Positions 37,831 through 47,473 are shown, numbered from the stretch's first letter. The stretch is DNA of 64,000 nt from Alkalihalobacillus deserti (GCF_020734105.1 NZ_JAJAFR010000001.1:620001-684000), one strand, 5' to 3'. Notes: generated by a model from the sequence alone, not told the origin. Translations and numbers: made by a program.

Positions 37831-38787
37831 GTGACTTATATCCTTTTAGTTATTGGCTTTGTTTTACTAATTAAAGGGGCTGATTATTTTGTTAAAGGTG
37901 CTTCAAGCATTGCGACTGCTTTGCAGGTTTCCCCTTTATTAATTGGTTTGACGATTGTAGCGTTTGGAACTAGTTCACCTGAAGCAACTGTTAGTATGGT
38001 TGCAGCATTTGAAGGAAATGCAGGGGTGGCAATTGGAAATGTTGTCGGAAGTAATATATTTAATATTACCTTTGTTGTTGGGGTGACAGCTCTTTTATAT
38101 CCATTAAAAGTAGAGAGTGAAACGATTAGGAAGGAAATTCCATTTACGTTATTAGCTGGAGTTGCCCTACTCATCTTAATAAGTGATATATTTCTCCAAT
38201 CAATAAGCGGAAATTTTATTACGAGAAGTGACGGTTTCATTTTATTACTGTTCTTTGCTGTCTTTTTATACTATATATTTGAAGTTGCAAGACGCGATCG
38301 AAAAAAAGGAACGAGTGGCATTTCAAATCCAGTCGCTACTTCATGGGGGAAGAATATCGTATTTACAATCGGTGGTCTTGCCGCCATTATTTTTGGCGGC
38401 GATTTAGTCGTAGACGGTGCCACTGAGATTGCAATTTCGCTCGGAATGAGTGAAACCTTAGTTGGGTTAACGATCATAGCTATTGGTACTTCCTTACCTG
38501 AATTAATCACTTCGATTACGGCGGCAATTAGAAAAGAAAGTGAAATTGCACTCGGAAATATCGTTGGTAGTAACATATTTAATATTTTCTTTGTTCTTGG
38601 GGCGGCTTCTGTTATTTCTCCGCTTGCTGTAGACAGTAAAATATTTGTGGATGTCTTCTTAATGATTATCATAACGATTGTATTACTCCTGTTTTCAAGA
38701 ACGAACTTCAGAGTTGGAAAGTTTGAGGGGATCATTCTGGCAATCGCTTATATTCTCTATATGATTTACATTATTATTAGAAATTAA
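37831..38787 (+). CDS. CaCA-family Na+/Ca2+ (K+-dependent-type) antiporter, YrbG-like
   Basis: A 318-residue membrane protein starting at GTG behind AGGGGTGG. It has ten predicted helices in two inverted halves. The two alpha-repeats are clear: GTSSPEATVSMVAAFEGNAG followed by AIGNVVGSNIFNI, and GTSLPELITSITAAI followed by ALGNIVGSNIFNI. The paired acidic residues in GTSxPE are the cation ligands. The length is typical of bacterial YrbG. It probably exchanges Ca2+ for Na+ or H+ across the membrane. No defects seen. Confidence 0.95.
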   Translation: MTYILLVIGFVLLIKGADYFVKGASSIATALQVSPLLIGLTIVAFGTSSPEATVSMVAAFEGNAGVAIGNVVGSNIFNITFVVGVTALLYPLKVESETIRKEIPFTLLAGVALLILISDIFLQSISGNFITRSDGFILLLFFAVFLYYIFEVARRDRKKGTSGISNPVATSWGKNIVFTIGGLAAIIFGGDLVVDGATEIAISLGMSETLVGLTIIAIGTSLPELITSITAAIRKESEIALGNIVGSNIFNIFFVLGAASVISPLAVDSKIFVDVFLMIIITIVLLLFSRTNFRVGKFEGIILAIAYILYMIYIIIRN

Positions 38788-39066
38788 TCGATAGCAATGA
38801 ATGATACATGGTAGAAAGGCAGGACTATTTGAGCTAGAGAAATGAATGAAATTGGACCCTGTACTGCAAACTCTCGCTCTACAAGGTCTTTTTGTGGGAA
38901 AATACAAATTAAGAATAGAGGTCGTCATAGCAGCGTACTGGGAAAGGATTCACTATTTTTAAATCACACGAGCATCGATTTAATCCGCAATTAACCCCCT
39001 AATTACACAAGTGCCCCCATACATAGTCCCAATAAGTAACTAATTCAGATGCTGATAGAATATAAA

Positions 39067-39104
39067 AAATCAAGTATAAAATCTATGCGATTTTACACTT
39101 GATT
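39067..39104. terminator. Terminator-like hairpin
   Basis: AATCAAGTATAAAAT pairs with ATTTTACACTTGATT, between the antiporter gene and the converging kinase pseudogene. Confidence 0.7.
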
Positions 39105-39179
39105 CCTATGTTACTTCTCTCCACGGTAATGCTTAGAATGGTTCCCTAAAGTTTTAAATTTACACTCTCAGTAGAACTT

Positions 39180-39913
39180 TCAAAGCGTCTTTATGACCGT
39201 TTCAACGTCAAGAAAAATTTCGTCAATGTGATTAAAGCTGCCTTTAATCCTCAGCAATTTTCTAATAATATCCCTGGTTTCAGCTTTGATTACTAATTCA
39301 TCTTCCCAGCTTTGTTCTTTTTGGGAGGTAGGATGAAATTGGGAGTACAGTAAAAAAAGAAGGAAGTGCCCTAATGCATAGAAATCACTTTTATAGGACC
39401 GCTCTTTGAACAATGTCTTTTCAGATGCATCGGTTGTGGAAACCGCAACCTCATTCATTTCACCAAAGACAGCAAGACCAAAATCAATTATAAACACTTG
39501 GTTTTTTTAAAAATAATACTAGGCAGTCGTAAATCGCGGTGGATCAGCTGATTCTCGTGTAAATATTTAACCACTGCTATTACTTGTAAAAATAGTTGTA
39601 AACTTTCTTTTTCGCTATATGATTGACCGCTATTTAAAATAAGATCCTCAACATTACTGCCATCGATATAATCCATAACAAGAAACCATTTTTGGTCTTC
39701 TTGAAAAAAATCTATACACATAGGAATCGATGGATCGTTAAGAGAAGAAAGAGTTTTTGCTTCACCTTTAAGAATTTCTTTACTATTATTATCTTTTCTC
39801 TCTCTATGCTGTTTAACAACAACCGTATTTTGATTTTTCTGATCAAAAGCAAGATAGACCTGCCCGTAACTTCCTTTACCGATAAAGCGAAGTATGTGCT
39901 TTGAAATTCTACC
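39180..39913 (-). pseudogene. Serine/threonine protein kinase, frameshifted
   Basis: The minus strand encodes an almost complete Hanks-type kinase: RFIGKGSYGQVYLAFDQ (ATP loop), VVVKQHRERK (conserved Lys), the LVMDYIDGSN hinge, LIHRDLRLPSIIF (catalytic loop, with R-L-P-S in place of K-P-x-N) and IIDFGLAVFGE (DFG). Near 39490-39500 an A-run (seven A on the coding strand) shifts the frame between the catalytic loop and DFG. No start codon is in frame with the glycine loop; an ATG nearby is in another frame. A coiled-coil gene lies just upstream. One or two one-base changes would restore it, so error or recent decay are both possible. Confidence 0.85.
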
Positions 39914-39959
39914 ATTTTAAGTTGTAATCTGACTCCTAGTGATTTCCAGTAGAGTAAAT

Positions 39960-40274
39960 TTACGTTTCAGTCTCTAAAAACTCCTGTAATTGATCGATAC
40001 GTTTGTCAAAATCTTTCGTATCAACTTCTTCTTCTATTTTATCATCTAACTCAATATTTTCCCATTGCGATGGATTATTATGAGCCCCCGCTTGAGTCGA
40101 TTTACTCTTCGGTTTTTCAATCTCAAGAGGAGTAGCGGGGACCTGTGTTCCTTCAAGCTGGTCAATCTCTCTAAGTCGAGAAAACAATTCCTTATATTCA
40201 TCTTGTAGTCTCTCACGTTCCTGAAATATTTGTTGCATCCGCAGTTGGATTGCTGCTCTCTCATCAAACACCAT
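39960..40274 (-). CDS. Coiled-coil protein of unknown function
   Basis: A 104-residue protein, mostly charged: a helical N-terminal half (AIQLRMQQIFQERERLQDEY, then KELFSRLREIDQLE), a P/K/S-rich linker and an acidic C-terminal helix (DDKIEEEVDTKDFDKRIDQL). It lies 46 nt upstream of the broken Ser/Thr kinase on the same strand and probably shared its transcript. There is no signal peptide or membrane segment, and I do not recognise the family. Confidence 0.7.
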   Translation of the reverse strand: MVFDERAAIQLRMQQIFQERERLQDEYKELFSRLREIDQLEGTQVPATPLEIEKPKSKSTQAGAHNNPSQWENIELDDKIEEEVDTKDFDKRIDQLQEFLETET

Positions 40275-40438
40275 GTCCTCACTCCTATAAAAAAATAATA
40301 TTTTCTAAATCATATCATAATTTTATTTACTTGTTGCATGTGATATCTCGGATGGCGATAGGTATCTTGTATTTGAATTCGATATAGGGAGTTAAAAAAA
40401 TTTGTAATTTTAATGGTAGTAGGGCTTATTTCTTGAAC

Positions 40439-40690
40439 TTACCTTTCCTCTGAAACTAGGAAATCCATTCCATGCGTAATATACAGTATCGCCAAGTTTA
40501 TATATTCTTCTGGTGACAAAGTGCTATTATGTTGCCAATCCACTGAAGCCCCGTAAATTCCCCAACTTAGTATCAAAGCTGCAATTCTTAAAGATTCATC
40601 AATGTCAGTAGGATGTTGTTTTACAACATCTGATGAAAAATCCTTTCTAGTTCTTTCTTTATAATGACTTCAATTATTGCTGTAAAAGCC
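40439..40690 (-). pseudogene. TetR-family regulator, C-terminal remnant
   Basis: The minus strand reads KDFSSDVVKQHPTDIDESLR, then IAALILSWGIYGASVDWQHN, then a SPEEYINLAILYITHGMDFL end and TAA. This is a TetR ligand-binding-domain C-terminus. The helix-turn-helix half is gone and no start is present. Confidence 0.65.
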
Positions 40691-40767
40691 TAAAAGCTTC
40701 TTCGATATAGTGTTGCTAAAGACATTTGAAAATTGGTTACAGCTAAGAAAACACTGACGTAAAATTA

Positions 40768-40955
40768 CAGAAAGGAGTTGCTGATTTAGTTAATGATTTA
40801 GATCCACATTCAGAAAGGGAAGAAGGAGTTCTATTCCCAATCGGAAGAGATGTATCTTTGTTATGGAATACGAACATGATCAAGCAAAAGGCAATTTGAA
40901 AAAGTTTCTAGAAACTACAAATGATTTAAAGGATAACCTATCAGCATGTTCCTAT
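40768..40955 (+). pseudogene. Hemerythrin (HHE) domain protein remnant, frameshifted
   Basis: One frame gives VNDLDPHSEREEGVLFPIGR. The next frame gives VMEYEHDQAKGNLKKFLE, then TTNDLKDNL. Together these are a hemerythrin-like cation-binding domain with the EExVLFP and EHDQ iron-ligand motifs. The shift lies near 40860, and both ends are missing. Confidence 0.65.
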
Positions 40956-41178
40956 AGAGTAGGATCATCCCCCGTGCATGTATACTCAAACATGCGTTAT
41001 TTTCTCTTGATGGCTAACTAAAAAGACATAGTAAACCGTTATCAATTAAGTCAATTGATTTATAAGTTACCCCCTCTTGTATTTACCTTTCTAAAAAATC
41101 CCTTTATAATGAATTTTATGTGAATAAATCTAACAAGTCTCTTGACTTTTTTGTGTGAAAGAAAGGTGAGGTTTGCTT

Positions 41179-41742
41179 TTGTCTTTGGATAATGGAGAAA
41201 TGAAAAAAGCTGTTGGTTTGGAAAAGGGATGGAGCTTTACACACTATTTAAGTAAAATGAAAGGGGTTAGTGCTCAAGATCGTACAGTCCTCTTTTCAGA
41301 CTCTTTAGTATCTGCTGGTGGGGGCTTAATTGCAATGACAATTATAAGCCTTCTAGCTGTTAGTCTTGGGTACCCGATGGCTCTAGGCCCTATAGGTGCG
41401 AGTTGTTTACTAGTTTTTGCAGCGCATGAAGGTCCGTTTTCTCAACCGCGCCACATTATTGGCGGGCATTTACTTTCAACTTTTGTAGCATTATCGATTT
41501 GGGATTTGTTTGGAAGGTCTCATATAACAATTGGAATCACTTTAGCTGTTGTTGTATTACTTATGATGATTACAAAAATGATGCATCCACCTGCTGCAGC
41601 AAGTGCTGTAGTTGCAATTAATTCCCAAGTTGGTTGGGGGTTTCTTCTAACCGTTGTTTTTAGTGCCATACTAGTAGTTGTCATATCTATTTTGTATAAC
41701 AATTTGTTCAAAACTAGGAATTATCCTCAAAGGTGGATGTAA
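41179..41742 (+). CDS. HPP family membrane protein
   Basis: About 187 residues. TTG 41179 has AGGTGAGG 7 nt upstream; TTG 41173 is less likely. Four membrane helices and the HPP-family marks are present: YPMALGPIGASCLLVFAAHEGPFSQPRHIIGGHLLS and MMHPPAAASAVVAINSQVGWGF, the latter holding the HPP motif that names the family. Plant and bacterial homologues have been proposed as nitrite transporters, but here only the family is asserted. An A+T-rich promoter region precedes it. Confidence 0.88.
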   Translation: MSLDNGEMKKAVGLEKGWSFTHYLSKMKGVSAQDRTVLFSDSLVSAGGGLIAMTIISLLAVSLGYPMALGPIGASCLLVFAAHEGPFSQPRHIIGGHLLSTFVALSIWDLFGRSHITIGITLAVVVLLMMITKMMHPPAAASAVVAINSQVGWGFLLTVVFSAILVVVISILYNNLFKTRNYPQRWM

Positions 41743-42529
41743 CAATCATTTTTTAAACTTTCATGAGAGAGAGGATGAAACGAAACCATGGAATGTGTAA
41801 TATTCGATAGCATTTTATATGTTAACTTCAGGTGTTTAAGTTCTGACCCCATACAATAAAATGGTGGAGGTCGGAACCTTTTTGCATTAATAACTATAAG
41901 TTTCAACCATTTTTAGTATATAAGTTTAAGTTAAGGTTTCTGAGTGATGAATGGCTCCGACCGCACATGTAAGTGAGAATATTCAGAAAGTATTACAGAG
42001 AGGCTTTTAAATAGATGAAGTGGTTTCGGACTATTCATTTTTAACAGTAACTAATTCAGACAATAAGAGACAGGGTTACTTTCGAATTTATAATGTCACC
42101 AATGAATTTCCACGTTACCCCAATGACGAGTGGTCGTTAAAAACAAACGACATATAAAGCAAGTTTTGACATATTGACTGATTTGACTTTCGTGTCACTC
42201 TACTCCAACAGGATCGATACGGCTGTAGTAGATTGAACCTCGCTGATTTTTCTTAGAGGAAAGCTGGATTATTGCAAGAAAAATTACGAATACATCCTGG
42301 ATTATAAGAGATGGGCCAACGGACTCCGCCTCAATCTGAATAGTTATGTTCATTTTCTTGTGCATCTAAAAAAACGTTCACCTGATGCGGGGGTTAGTAT
42401 TTTGGGACAAGGAGCAAGGCTAGAATGAAAATTTGAGACTTCACAGTAGTTAGGAAGGAAAAATATTTTGAATGCTTGTAAACAAGAAAGAATCAAGAAA
42501 GAATCAATTTGGATTTATTTCGTTTGAAA
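41743..42529. other. Decayed stretch between HPP gene and SpoVA relic
   Basis: It contains a GTTCTGACC/GGTCGGAAC hairpin (about 41840-41878) that may end the HPP transcript, and one broken small gene at 41951-42157. The rest has no reading frame worth listing. Confidence 0.5.
41951..42157 (+). pseudogene. Small unrecognised gene with an in-frame stop
   Basis: ATG to TAA spans 68 codons, with one internal TAA at 42008-42010. The peptide after the stop (IDEVVSDYSFLTVTNSDNKR, then GYFRIYNVTNEFPRYPNDEW) is clearly protein-like. The family is not recognised. Confidence 0.4.
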
Positions 42530-42688
42530 TTAATATCCCCATAGTCTTTTTGTGTCTAAAGGTATATAGACCTTATCGCCTTTAATTTGTCGATGAATCA
42601 ATGGTTTGTTGAAAAGCTGTTCAATATCACCTATTTTTTGCTTATGTCTTACTTTTACAGGTACAAAGACTTCATAATTCGTTAACAT
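42530..42688 (-). CDS. 52-aa protein linked to the SpoVA2mob-like operon, copy 2
   Basis: ATG 42688 has a strong GGAGG site. The peptide (MLTNYEVFVPVKVRHKQKIG, then DIEQLFNKPLIHRQIKGD, ending RLWGY) is basic, has no membrane segment and matches the 49.4 kb copy at 41 of 52 residues with no frame damage, although the genes around it are degraded. The family is not recognised. The shared position downstream of the small DUF421 gene in both copies suggests it is a regular tail gene of this operon type. Confidence 0.7.
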   Translation of the reverse strand: MLTNYEVFVPVKVRHKQKIGDIEQLFNKPLIHRQIKGDKVYIPLDTKRLWGY

Positions 42689-42769
42689 GTTACTAGTTCC
42701 TCCAAAGTGGGTAATATGTAAATTACATCCTATTTTCTTCCTGTTTTTTTATTTTATGCAGAATTCTAA

Positions 42770-43160
42770 AGAAATTAAACGTTACCTATGATTGGCAGGT
42801 CCTAGTTTGAATTTTCGAATACACTAATTTTTCAAGTTAAAATCTGATGGTGATTTTAATCTTTTTACTCATAATTCTTCGTTCAATTCATATTTTTGCG
42901 TAGCCTCACTTTACGTAACCTTTTTATGATAATGGAACCATTTTTAACGACTTTGATAGGCATTCCCGCAATGATCTTTCAAAGACTATACTTTTAGGGA
43001 AGAGCCAACTCGCACCAATGGCTAACTGAAATAACTAGATCAAAATTAGTTGATCTGCCAACGACTTAACTGCCATGATTCGGAAGGCTAAAACCCTAAC
43101 AACAAACATACTTGTGCTTTAGCAAACGAAATCATATATTCCAACCTCAATCATACTTGT
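42770..43160 (-). pseudogene. Small DUF421 protein, decayed copy
   Basis: Nucleotide similarity to the small DUF421 gene at 49.66-50.14 kb is visible throughout, for example the segments corresponding to KxLGMFAVGLTAFRIMG and FERII. About 90 bases of the membrane part are deleted, a base is lost in the FERII segment, and further stops accumulate. The large DUF421 gene that should lie upstream is absent in this copy. Confidence 0.7.
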
Positions 43161-43174
43161 TTCTTAATCCTCTC

Positions 43175-43381
43175 CTATGTTTGTTGATATTGCGGTTCTT
43201 CAAATTCTATTTGCCCCTTTCTTTTTTGAATTTCTTGTATGACTTTTCGTGTTTTTAATGCTCCCTGATGAAAAGCTTCCCATGCCTCAGGCTCATTTGT
43301 TTTTAATGTAAGAGACGATAGTGTTGCATTAATTGACTGTAGTGAAATAAGCAATCCCTGAACTTGACTTCCAACTGTCAT
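43175..43381 (-). CDS. DUF1657 protein, copy 2 of the second operon DUF1657 gene
   Basis: A 68-residue helical protein, MTVGSQVQGLLISLQS onward, matching the 51.1 kb gene at 56 of 68 residues. The start is placed at the MTVGSQ methionine, as in the family; the frame happens to run on upstream into the SpoVAE remnant. DUF1657 proteins occur in spoVA2mob operons and are expected in the forespore; their role is unknown. This copy is intact though its neighbours are broken. Confidence 0.75.
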   Translation of the reverse strand: MTVGSQVQGLLISLQSINATLSSLTLKTNEPEAWEAFHQGALKTRKVIQEIQKRKGQIEFEEPQYQQT

Positions 43382-43690
43382 TTTGCTATTCTCCTTCATT
43401 CTTTGTCCTTTTAGTTTAAATACAAGTAAGGTGATAAACCCAGAAATACATTGCTGTGGGAATCCGGCGTTTGTCACTTCAAAAATACCTGTAATCACAC
43501 TTACCAAGACATTACCAAAGCTTCAGCCATAGCCCAATGTACAAGTGAATTAAGCTTGTAATAGATACAGTAGCACCTGCACCAGCAAAGTCTATTAATG
43601 GTTCATATAATTCTAAGCAATCAAACCGGAACCAGATACAACCAGCGCACTCATCGTGTGTGCAGGTGTTAATTTAAATACATTCATAAT
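43382..43690 (-). pseudogene. SpoVAE(b) remnant, frameshifted and 5'-truncated
   Basis: It aligns base by base with the intact spoVAE gene at 51.30-51.60 kb, including the segments for VITGIFEVT and the DFAGAGATV region, but with several indels. At about 43690 the match jumps to the sequence that follows the first DUF1657 gene in the intact copy. This marks a deletion of the YhcN/YlaJ, SpoVAC and SpoVAD genes and the start of spoVAE. Short TAAT identity at the junction suggests microhomology. Confidence 0.75.
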
Positions 43691-43705
43691 GGTTATATAT
43701 AAGAT

Positions 43706-43774
43706 AAGGTGACTCTAAAGAATCTGCCCGCATTGTAAAAGCATGCGACCAGACCTTTTTTGTTTGAGTCACCC
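43706..43774. repeat. Dispersed palindrome, copy B
   Basis: AAGGTGACTCTAAAG and TTTGAGTCACCC form arms of a hairpin directly after the DUF1657 stop (minus-strand reading). The loop carries TCGCATG, as in copy A at 4.05 kb. Confidence 0.7.
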
Positions 43775-43781
43775 AAATAGC

Positions 43782-43988
43782 TTATTCTTGTTTATATTGA
43801 GGCTCTTCTTCTTCAATTTGCTGAAGACGAGGCTCCAAGCCATCAACGATTCCTTGTGTTTGTTGAGCAGCTTGTTGAAAAAGCTGTTTTGCTTGTTCAT
43901 TTTCTGTTTCAAGTGAAAACGTTTCTAAGCTCGCTTGTGCACTCTTTAATCCCGCTACTGTTTGTTTCATTTTTGCTGCTACTGTCAT
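43782..43988 (-). CDS. DUF1657 protein, copy 2 of the first operon DUF1657 gene
   Basis: A 68-residue protein with AAGGAGG upstream, identical at 64 of 68 residues to the gene at 53.7 kb. The sequence is helical and Q/E-rich (MTVAAKMKQTVAGLKSAQAS, then LETENEQAKQLFQQAAQQTQ). It is first in a deletion derivative of the spoVA2mob-like operon. Intact; a function beyond spore association is unknown. Confidence 0.85.
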   Translation of the reverse strand: MTVAAKMKQTVAGLKSAQASLETFSLETENEQAKQLFQQAAQQTQGIVDGLEPRLQQIEEEEPQYKQE

Positions 43989-44324
43989 TTGTATGTCCTC
44001 CTTGGTTTAACCCGATTTTGAAGTGATAGCTTCGTTTTATCATGATGATATCCTCAGTAAATTATTAGTCATAAGTTTTGTAAATATTTTCCTGTAGCTT
44101 TGTATTAAACTAAGTTTACTGATAGCAGTTTTTTAGTTTGGTAATAAAAATCAAAAAGAAATAATCAAGAGATTGTTAGAGACTAACGAATAATTTGATA
44201 ATGGTTAGTTAAAAGAAATAATTAGCCTTGTATACATACGGCATAGGAGAGAAACAAGAACAGAAATTACTTTCTAGGCATAGATTAGCCAATAACAGTT
44301 AGATAGGCGAGAGGTGAGTAGAAA

Positions 44325-45209
44325 GTGGAACAGCAATACGTAATCAGAACAGAAAAGATACCTGTTCAATTCCCTTCACAGCACCAACCGTTTCATCCAG
44401 GGTTTGAATGGATCATGACACCAAGACCAATCTCTGAGAATCCAGCATATCTGGCATCGGGGAAACTACAGGGGAAAGTAGCTATTATTTCAGGGGGAGA
44501 TAGTGGGATCGGCCGAGCAACTGCCTATGCATTTGCCAAAGAAGGGGCCAATATCGTTATTGTGTATTTAAATGAACATGTTGATGCGCTTGAAACGAAA
44601 CAGCGTGTGGAGCAATTGGGACAGAAATGTCTTGCCATCGCCGGGGATTTAGGTCAAGAGCAAACAAGTCATGAAGTCGTAGATCGAACATTACGATTGT
44701 TTGGGGAAGTAGATATTATTGTTAATAATTGTGCCGAGTCTTATCCAAAAGATCAATTAACGGATATTAGCGCTAAGCAACTTTTTCGAGTTTTTCAATC
44801 TAATGTTTTTTCATACTTCTACTTAACAAAAGCAGCTTTGCCTTACTTAAAGCAAGGTAGTTCAATTATTAATACTGCCTCAGCAGTGGCTTATGAAGGC
44901 CAACGAGGAAACCTCGATTATTCTACATCAAAAGGAGCAATTGTGACATTTACTCGTTCCCTTGCTCTTGATTTAGTTAGTAAAGGGATTCGAGTCAACG
45001 GAGTGGCGCCAGGGCCGATTTGGACACCCATTATTCCTTCAAGTTTTCCGGCTGAGGATATGCTAAGCTTTGGCTATTCAACACCGATGAATAGAGCAGG
45101 TCAGCCTTATGAACTTGCTCCAGCATATGTTTATTTAGCAAGCGAGGATTCGAGTTATGTGACTGGTCAAATAATTCATGTTAATGGGGGCTTAAAAACA
45201 AGCAGTTAA
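44325..45209 (+). CDS. SDR family oxidoreductase (YhdF/YdaD-like)
   Basis: A 294-residue short-chain dehydrogenase starting at GTG with GAGAGGTGAG upstream. The Rossmann motif is GGDSGIGRA (about residues 57-65), the active site is YSTSK with catalytic Tyr and Lys preceded by a Ser-rich strand (NTASAVAYEG), and the end is VTGQIIHVNGG. The 45-residue N-terminal extension (FPSQHQPFHPGFEWIMTPRP) is typical of the general-stress SDR group that includes YhdF and YdaD. The NAD(P)-linked substrate is unknown. Local terminator at 45.28 kb. Confidence 0.92.
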   Translation: MEQQYVIRTEKIPVQFPSQHQPFHPGFEWIMTPRPISENPAYLASGKLQGKVAIISGGDSGIGRATAYAFAKEGANIVIVYLNEHVDALETKQRVEQLGQKCLAIAGDLGQEQTSHEVVDRTLRLFGEVDIIVNNCAESYPKDQLTDISAKQLFRVFQSNVFSYFYLTKAALPYLKQGSSIINTASAVAYEGQRGNLDYSTSKGAIVTFTRSLALDLVSKGIRVNGVAPGPIWTPIIPSSFPAEDMLSFGYSTPMNRAGQPYELAPAYVYLASEDSSYVTGQIIHVNGGLKTSS

Positions 45210-45276
45210 TACAAAAAAACAAAATGAAATAGGTCTAAAAAAATAAGAGGGAATTTTTTCAATAGTAAAGGGTTCA

Positions 45277-45307
45277 TTCCTGCAATACTAGCAGGAACGT
45301 TTTTTTA
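45277..45307 (+). terminator. Terminator of the SDR gene
   Basis: TTCCTGC and GCAGGAA flank AATACTA, followed by CGTTTTTTT. Confidence 0.8.
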
Positions 45308-45405
45308 CTAACTACGCAGTTTAATTGAAGATAAAAACCCTTCACAAATTCCTCCATTTCATCCTATTAAATTATGTTAAATGATTATGAGAGCTGGTGG
45401 TTTAA

Positions 45406-45742
45406 TGAGTGTTTGGGTGCTGTAGTTTCTGAAACAATAGCATTTGCATCAACCAACTTGGACGACATTTTTATTTTGATGATGCTGTTTTCTCAACGTA
45501 ATTTTAAATTTAGAAATCATCATATTGTTATTGGTCAGTATCTTGGCATAGCTATTCTTACTATCCTTAGTATTATAGTGGTTCCTGTTATGCCTTCTGT
45601 AATGGGGGTTGCTGTCTACGATTCGTACGTTAATACAGTTGAAAATAATAAGCTATTCAAAAGTGAACAAAGAAAATTTCTAACAAAGCAGTATCAACAA
45701 TATCGAGTTAAAATACCAGCATTAGTAGATGAGGTGAGATAA
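45406..45742 (+). pseudogene. CadD-type cadmium-resistance transporter, fragment fused to another gene end
   Basis: The first part (AVVSETIAFASTNLDDIFIL, then HHIVIGQYLGIAILTIL) is the N-terminal third of a CadD-family transporter. ATG 45406 is out of frame because one T is missing in GTTTGGG. After about residue 60 the sequence changes to a soluble, unrelated end (SVMGVAVYDSYVNTVENNKL, then SEQRKFLTKQYQQYRVKIP), so about two thirds of CadD is deleted and the frame joins a second gene that normally precedes the next ORF. Confidence 0.7.
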
Positions 45743-46205
45743 TTGCAAATCTTTTCTACCTTTGAGCATTCAACTTACCTTGAATTAGCTATTACCTCAT
45801 TGGAAAAAAATAGGGGTGAAAAAAGAGAAGATTCTAGCTGTACCGCTTATTAACCGAGTAGAAGAAAGAAGATTGTTTGATAACGCTTCATCGTGCAGAT
45901 GGGGTTAGCCTGTTTGATAAGGAAGCTGCGATCGGAACGGCCTTTTCTGTTATTGAAGCAAATGTTGGACTCGGGTTAGATTGGGGTCCGATTTTTTGGG
46001 GGCTAATAGGTGCAGCAAGTGGATTTATTATTGGATTTATTATCGATTATATGATTTTTAAAGTAGTTCATAAAAGAAAAAGGGAAGTCAAAGGAAAAAA
46101 ATCAGAAGTCGTTTTGGTTATCGAATGTTCTAGTGAACTAGTAGAGAAAGTAGAAGAGGGCTTCGGGAACACCTAGCATTGGGAGTTTCTAAAATAGATG
46201 GGTAA
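45743..46205 (+). pseudogene. Small Bacillus membrane protein with glycine-zipper helices, triply frameshifted
   Basis: From TTG 45743 the frame reads LQIFSTFEHSTYLELAITSL, then must shift to give EKILAVPLINRVEERRLFD, shift again at GATAACG to give TLHRADGVSLFD and two helices (WGPIFWGLIGAASGFIIGF, then IIDYMIFKVV), and shift a third time near 46165 to end HLALGVSKIDG. I remember such proteins as common but unnamed in Bacillus. The function is unknown. Confidence 0.65.
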
Positions 46206-46638
46206 TTGTGTTGAACGAACGGATTCAGTATGATTTGAGTTTCTACCGTTTTCAACGTATGTAATGATACCTACCATTACCCGTACTGATTATATCGTTT
46301 ACTTTGTCTTTTTAATTTGTTCTACCATTTCAGCAGCAATCATCACAACGTCGTACTTTTGACACATCGAACTAAGCTTCTTAGCATAAGGTGCTGGTCT
46401 ATTCATCATCTGAGCCGACATAACCTCACAGAGAAGTTCGGGGCCTTTTTCGGCATTTAACTTTCTTGTACAAATATCGTGCATTACGTTAGTTAATGGG
46501 GTGCTTGACGAAAGAGCAGGAGTTGTCGTTATCGGCAGCTCCTATCGCTTATTTATTAAAGATGCAGATTAGTGTAAGTAATAACTGTGGCGGTGTATAA
46601 AATCATATACCACAAGTAGAAAGGTTACTTTAAAGAAA
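46206..46638. other. Intergenic stretch, uncertain coding
   Basis: A 61-codon minus ORF (46299-46484) and an overlapping plus frame ending VVVIGSSYRLFIKDAD are both open. Neither has a ribosome site, so no gene is called. Confidence 0.35.
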
Positions 46639-47217
46639 TTATAATGAAGCAGTAAAATAAAGTTCATTATAAAAAAAGCATTTTTTAAACCTTTTTAGCA
46701 CATTACAATGGAAATTTTCTTTAGTAAAGTAATTTAAATAATCGTCTTCTCTTTGAATGTAGTCCCCCTTATCATAATAATTCATAAACCAATTACCAAT
46801 CGGGGATTTTTTAAAAAAACAAGGTTCAATTAAAACGATTTTTCCATCTGGTTTTAACATTCTTTTAAATTCCTTAACATAACATTTTATCGTTTCTGGA
46901 GGAATATGGTGGAGTACGGCAATGATTAAAATGAAATCAAAGCTATTATCCTCTGCAGGAAGTTTATTCCCCGTAAAAACATCAAATTGATAATGAGGAT
47001 ACATACTTTTTGCAAAGTTAATTCTGTGGGAATCGGGGTCAAGCCCGTAATAGTGAGTAGGCGAACATAAGGTGCAATTAGCTCCGGTACCTGCTCCAAA
47101 ATCGAGTATTTTTTTATCTGTAAAATCAAAAAACTGTCGAATATGATTATGAATATATTTTTTAGTCGTCCATTTTGGTCTAATTAGTGAATGGTAAATT
47201 CTAGGTGATAATTGCAA
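46639..47217 (-). CDS. Class I SAM-dependent methyltransferase
   Basis: A 192-residue protein. Motif I is ILDFGAGTGANC, the acidic end of strand 2 is YGLDPDSHRINFAK, motif II/III is FDFILIIAVLHHIPP and the following segment is MLKPDGKIVLIEPCFF. These define a Methyltransf_11-type fold. No substrate-specific domain follows beyond the core, so the target molecule is unknown. The downstream half is Phe/Tyr/Lys-rich. Monocistronic on the minus strand. Confidence 0.9.
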   Translation of the reverse strand: MQLSPRIYHSLIRPKWTTKKYIHNHIRQFFDFTDKKILDFGAGTGANCTLCSPTHYYGLDPDSHRINFAKSMYPHYQFDVFTGNKLPAEDNSFDFILIIAVLHHIPPETIKCYVKEFKRMLKPDGKIVLIEPCFFKKSPIGNWFMNYYDKGDYIQREDDYLNYFTKENFHCNVLKRFKKCFFYNELYFTASL

Positions 47218-47473
47218 TGAGAAGCACCTGCACTTTCAAAATGTTTTTGTTTATTTAGGGTAGTGTAACGATTATTGTTAATAACTGATTTTATTATGTT
47301 ACAAATAACTAATCTAATACATTGCAAACAATAAATGTAATTAAAAGGTAAGATTCTTAACAAGGATAGTAACCTTCTTTAAGACCCCTAAAAAACCCCT
47401 AAAATGAAACTTACTTCAAATCATTAGGATTAGGGGTGGCATGCTTTTTATTAATAACTTCGTAAAAAAGTCC

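Noticed and set aside
46299..46484. A 61-codon minus-strand ORF and an overlapping plus-strand frame ending VVVIGSSYRLFIKDAD
   Set aside because: Neither has a ribosome site or recognisable domain, and the two are antisense to each other. I could not decide that either is real, so no CDS was called.
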